Assembly (NCBI GenBank): GCA_030647575.1
Contig: JAUSJS010000215.1
Location: 1-5,735 of the forward strand
Direction of reading: 5' to 3'
Source: Candidatus Limnocylindrales bacterium
GTDB lineage: Bacteria; Chloroflexota; Limnocylindria; Limnocylindrales; CSP1-4
DNA length: 5,735 nt
In this document: positions 5,670 through 5,735 of the stretch, piece after piece
Layout of the letters: every line of letters starts with the position of its first letter
How positions within the stretch are numbered: the stretch's first letter is position 1
Position numbers and translations under genes: made by a program
The notes under the pieces: generated by a model
Seen by the model: only the letters and a program-made list of their open reading frames with translations
Told to the model about the DNA's origin: nothing
Database searches by the model: none

Positions 5670-5735
5670 ACGCAGCCGGACTCCGTTTGGGCCGGTCGCG
5701 ATGCGTTTAGCCAGCCGAAGGCGCACGAGCTGGAC

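Larger units (their letters stand above)
5437..5735. other. About 300 bp upstream of lexA with no supportable gene
   Basis: Open frames exist on both strands, including a minus-strand frame open from the right edge to a stop at 5465, but none has a recognisable motif. The minus-strand frame is Gly/Pro/Arg-rich and runs through the hairpin at 5481-5518. The stretch is rich in inverted repeats (5481-5518, 5523-5560, 5608-5620, 5645-5669). It may hold the 3' end of a neighbour gene, a structured RNA, or simply intergenic DNA. Confidence 0.4.

Noticed and set aside
5465..5671. A minus-strand frame open to the right edge, starting internally at a GTG
   Set aside because: The sequence is Pro/Gly/Arg-rich without motifs, and the frame crosses the hairpin at 5481-5518. 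It may be the end of a real gene outside the window but cannot be supported from what is visible.
5640..5735. Possible tRNA or tmRNA because of GTTCGA-like bases
   Set aside because: The flanking bases do not form a T-stem, acceptor stem or anticodon arm on either strand, and no tag-peptide or pairing typical of tmRNA was seen.
1..5735. CRISPR array, insertion sequence, toxin-antitoxin or phage-defence system
   Set aside because: No regularly spaced repeats, terminal inverted repeats with a transposase, or defence domains were seen. The STAND ATPase has the layout of a MalT-type regulator rather than an Avs defence protein, although its missing C-terminus leaves this not fully closed.

Overview
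The window is very GC-rich DNA, roughly two-thirds G+C by eye, from a bacterial chromosome. It carries housekeeping genes and no sign of mobile elements. The replicative helicase DnaB, a LexA with a Gram-positive-type SOS box, a MalT-like signal-transducing ATPase and a Ser/Thr/Pro-linked lipoprotein together suggest a high-GC Chloroflexota or Actinobacteria-like lineage. My best guess is a Chloroflexota such as the Limnocylindria/Ellin6529 type. That placement is inference from protein style, not a database match.

Layout from left to right. Positions 1-1346 (minus) hold the N-terminal part of a large MalT/LuxR-type STAND ATPase regulator, which runs off the left edge. Positions 1427-1630 (minus) encode a dodecin-family protein of 67 residues with an excellent ribosome binding site. 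A long GC-rich hairpin (1690-1723) separates it from a small protein with four CxxC knuckles (1760-2068, minus). A divergent gene at 2289-3185 (plus) encodes a secreted lipoprotein of unknown function. It converges, with only 6 bp between stop codons, on dnaB (3192-4574, minus). A 165-bp gap with DnaA-box-like sequences and a strong hairpin lies between dnaB and lexA (4740-5390, minus). The last 300 bp or so, upstream of lexA, hold the lexA promoter/operator and then a stretch rich in inverted repeats in which I cannot support a gene.

The genes do not form one pathway. lexA and dnaB share orientation and are the genome-maintenance core: LexA is the SOS repressor and DnaB the fork helicase. 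The clearest regulatory finding is at lexA, where a consensus -35 box, a 16-bp spacer and a near-consensus -10 box have a perfect CGAAC-N4-GTTCG operator filling the spacer, so LexA should repress its own gene. The dodecin, zinc-ribbon protein and lipoprotein are small accessory genes. The dodecin is unusual because the positions that bind flavin in archaeal dodecin are substituted.

I found no CRISPR array, tRNA, rRNA, insertion sequence or dedicated defence system. The points most worth a second look are the DnaA-box-like palindrome before dnaB, the hairpins without U-tracts, the flavin-site-lacking dodecin, and the structured non-coding stretch upstream of lexA.
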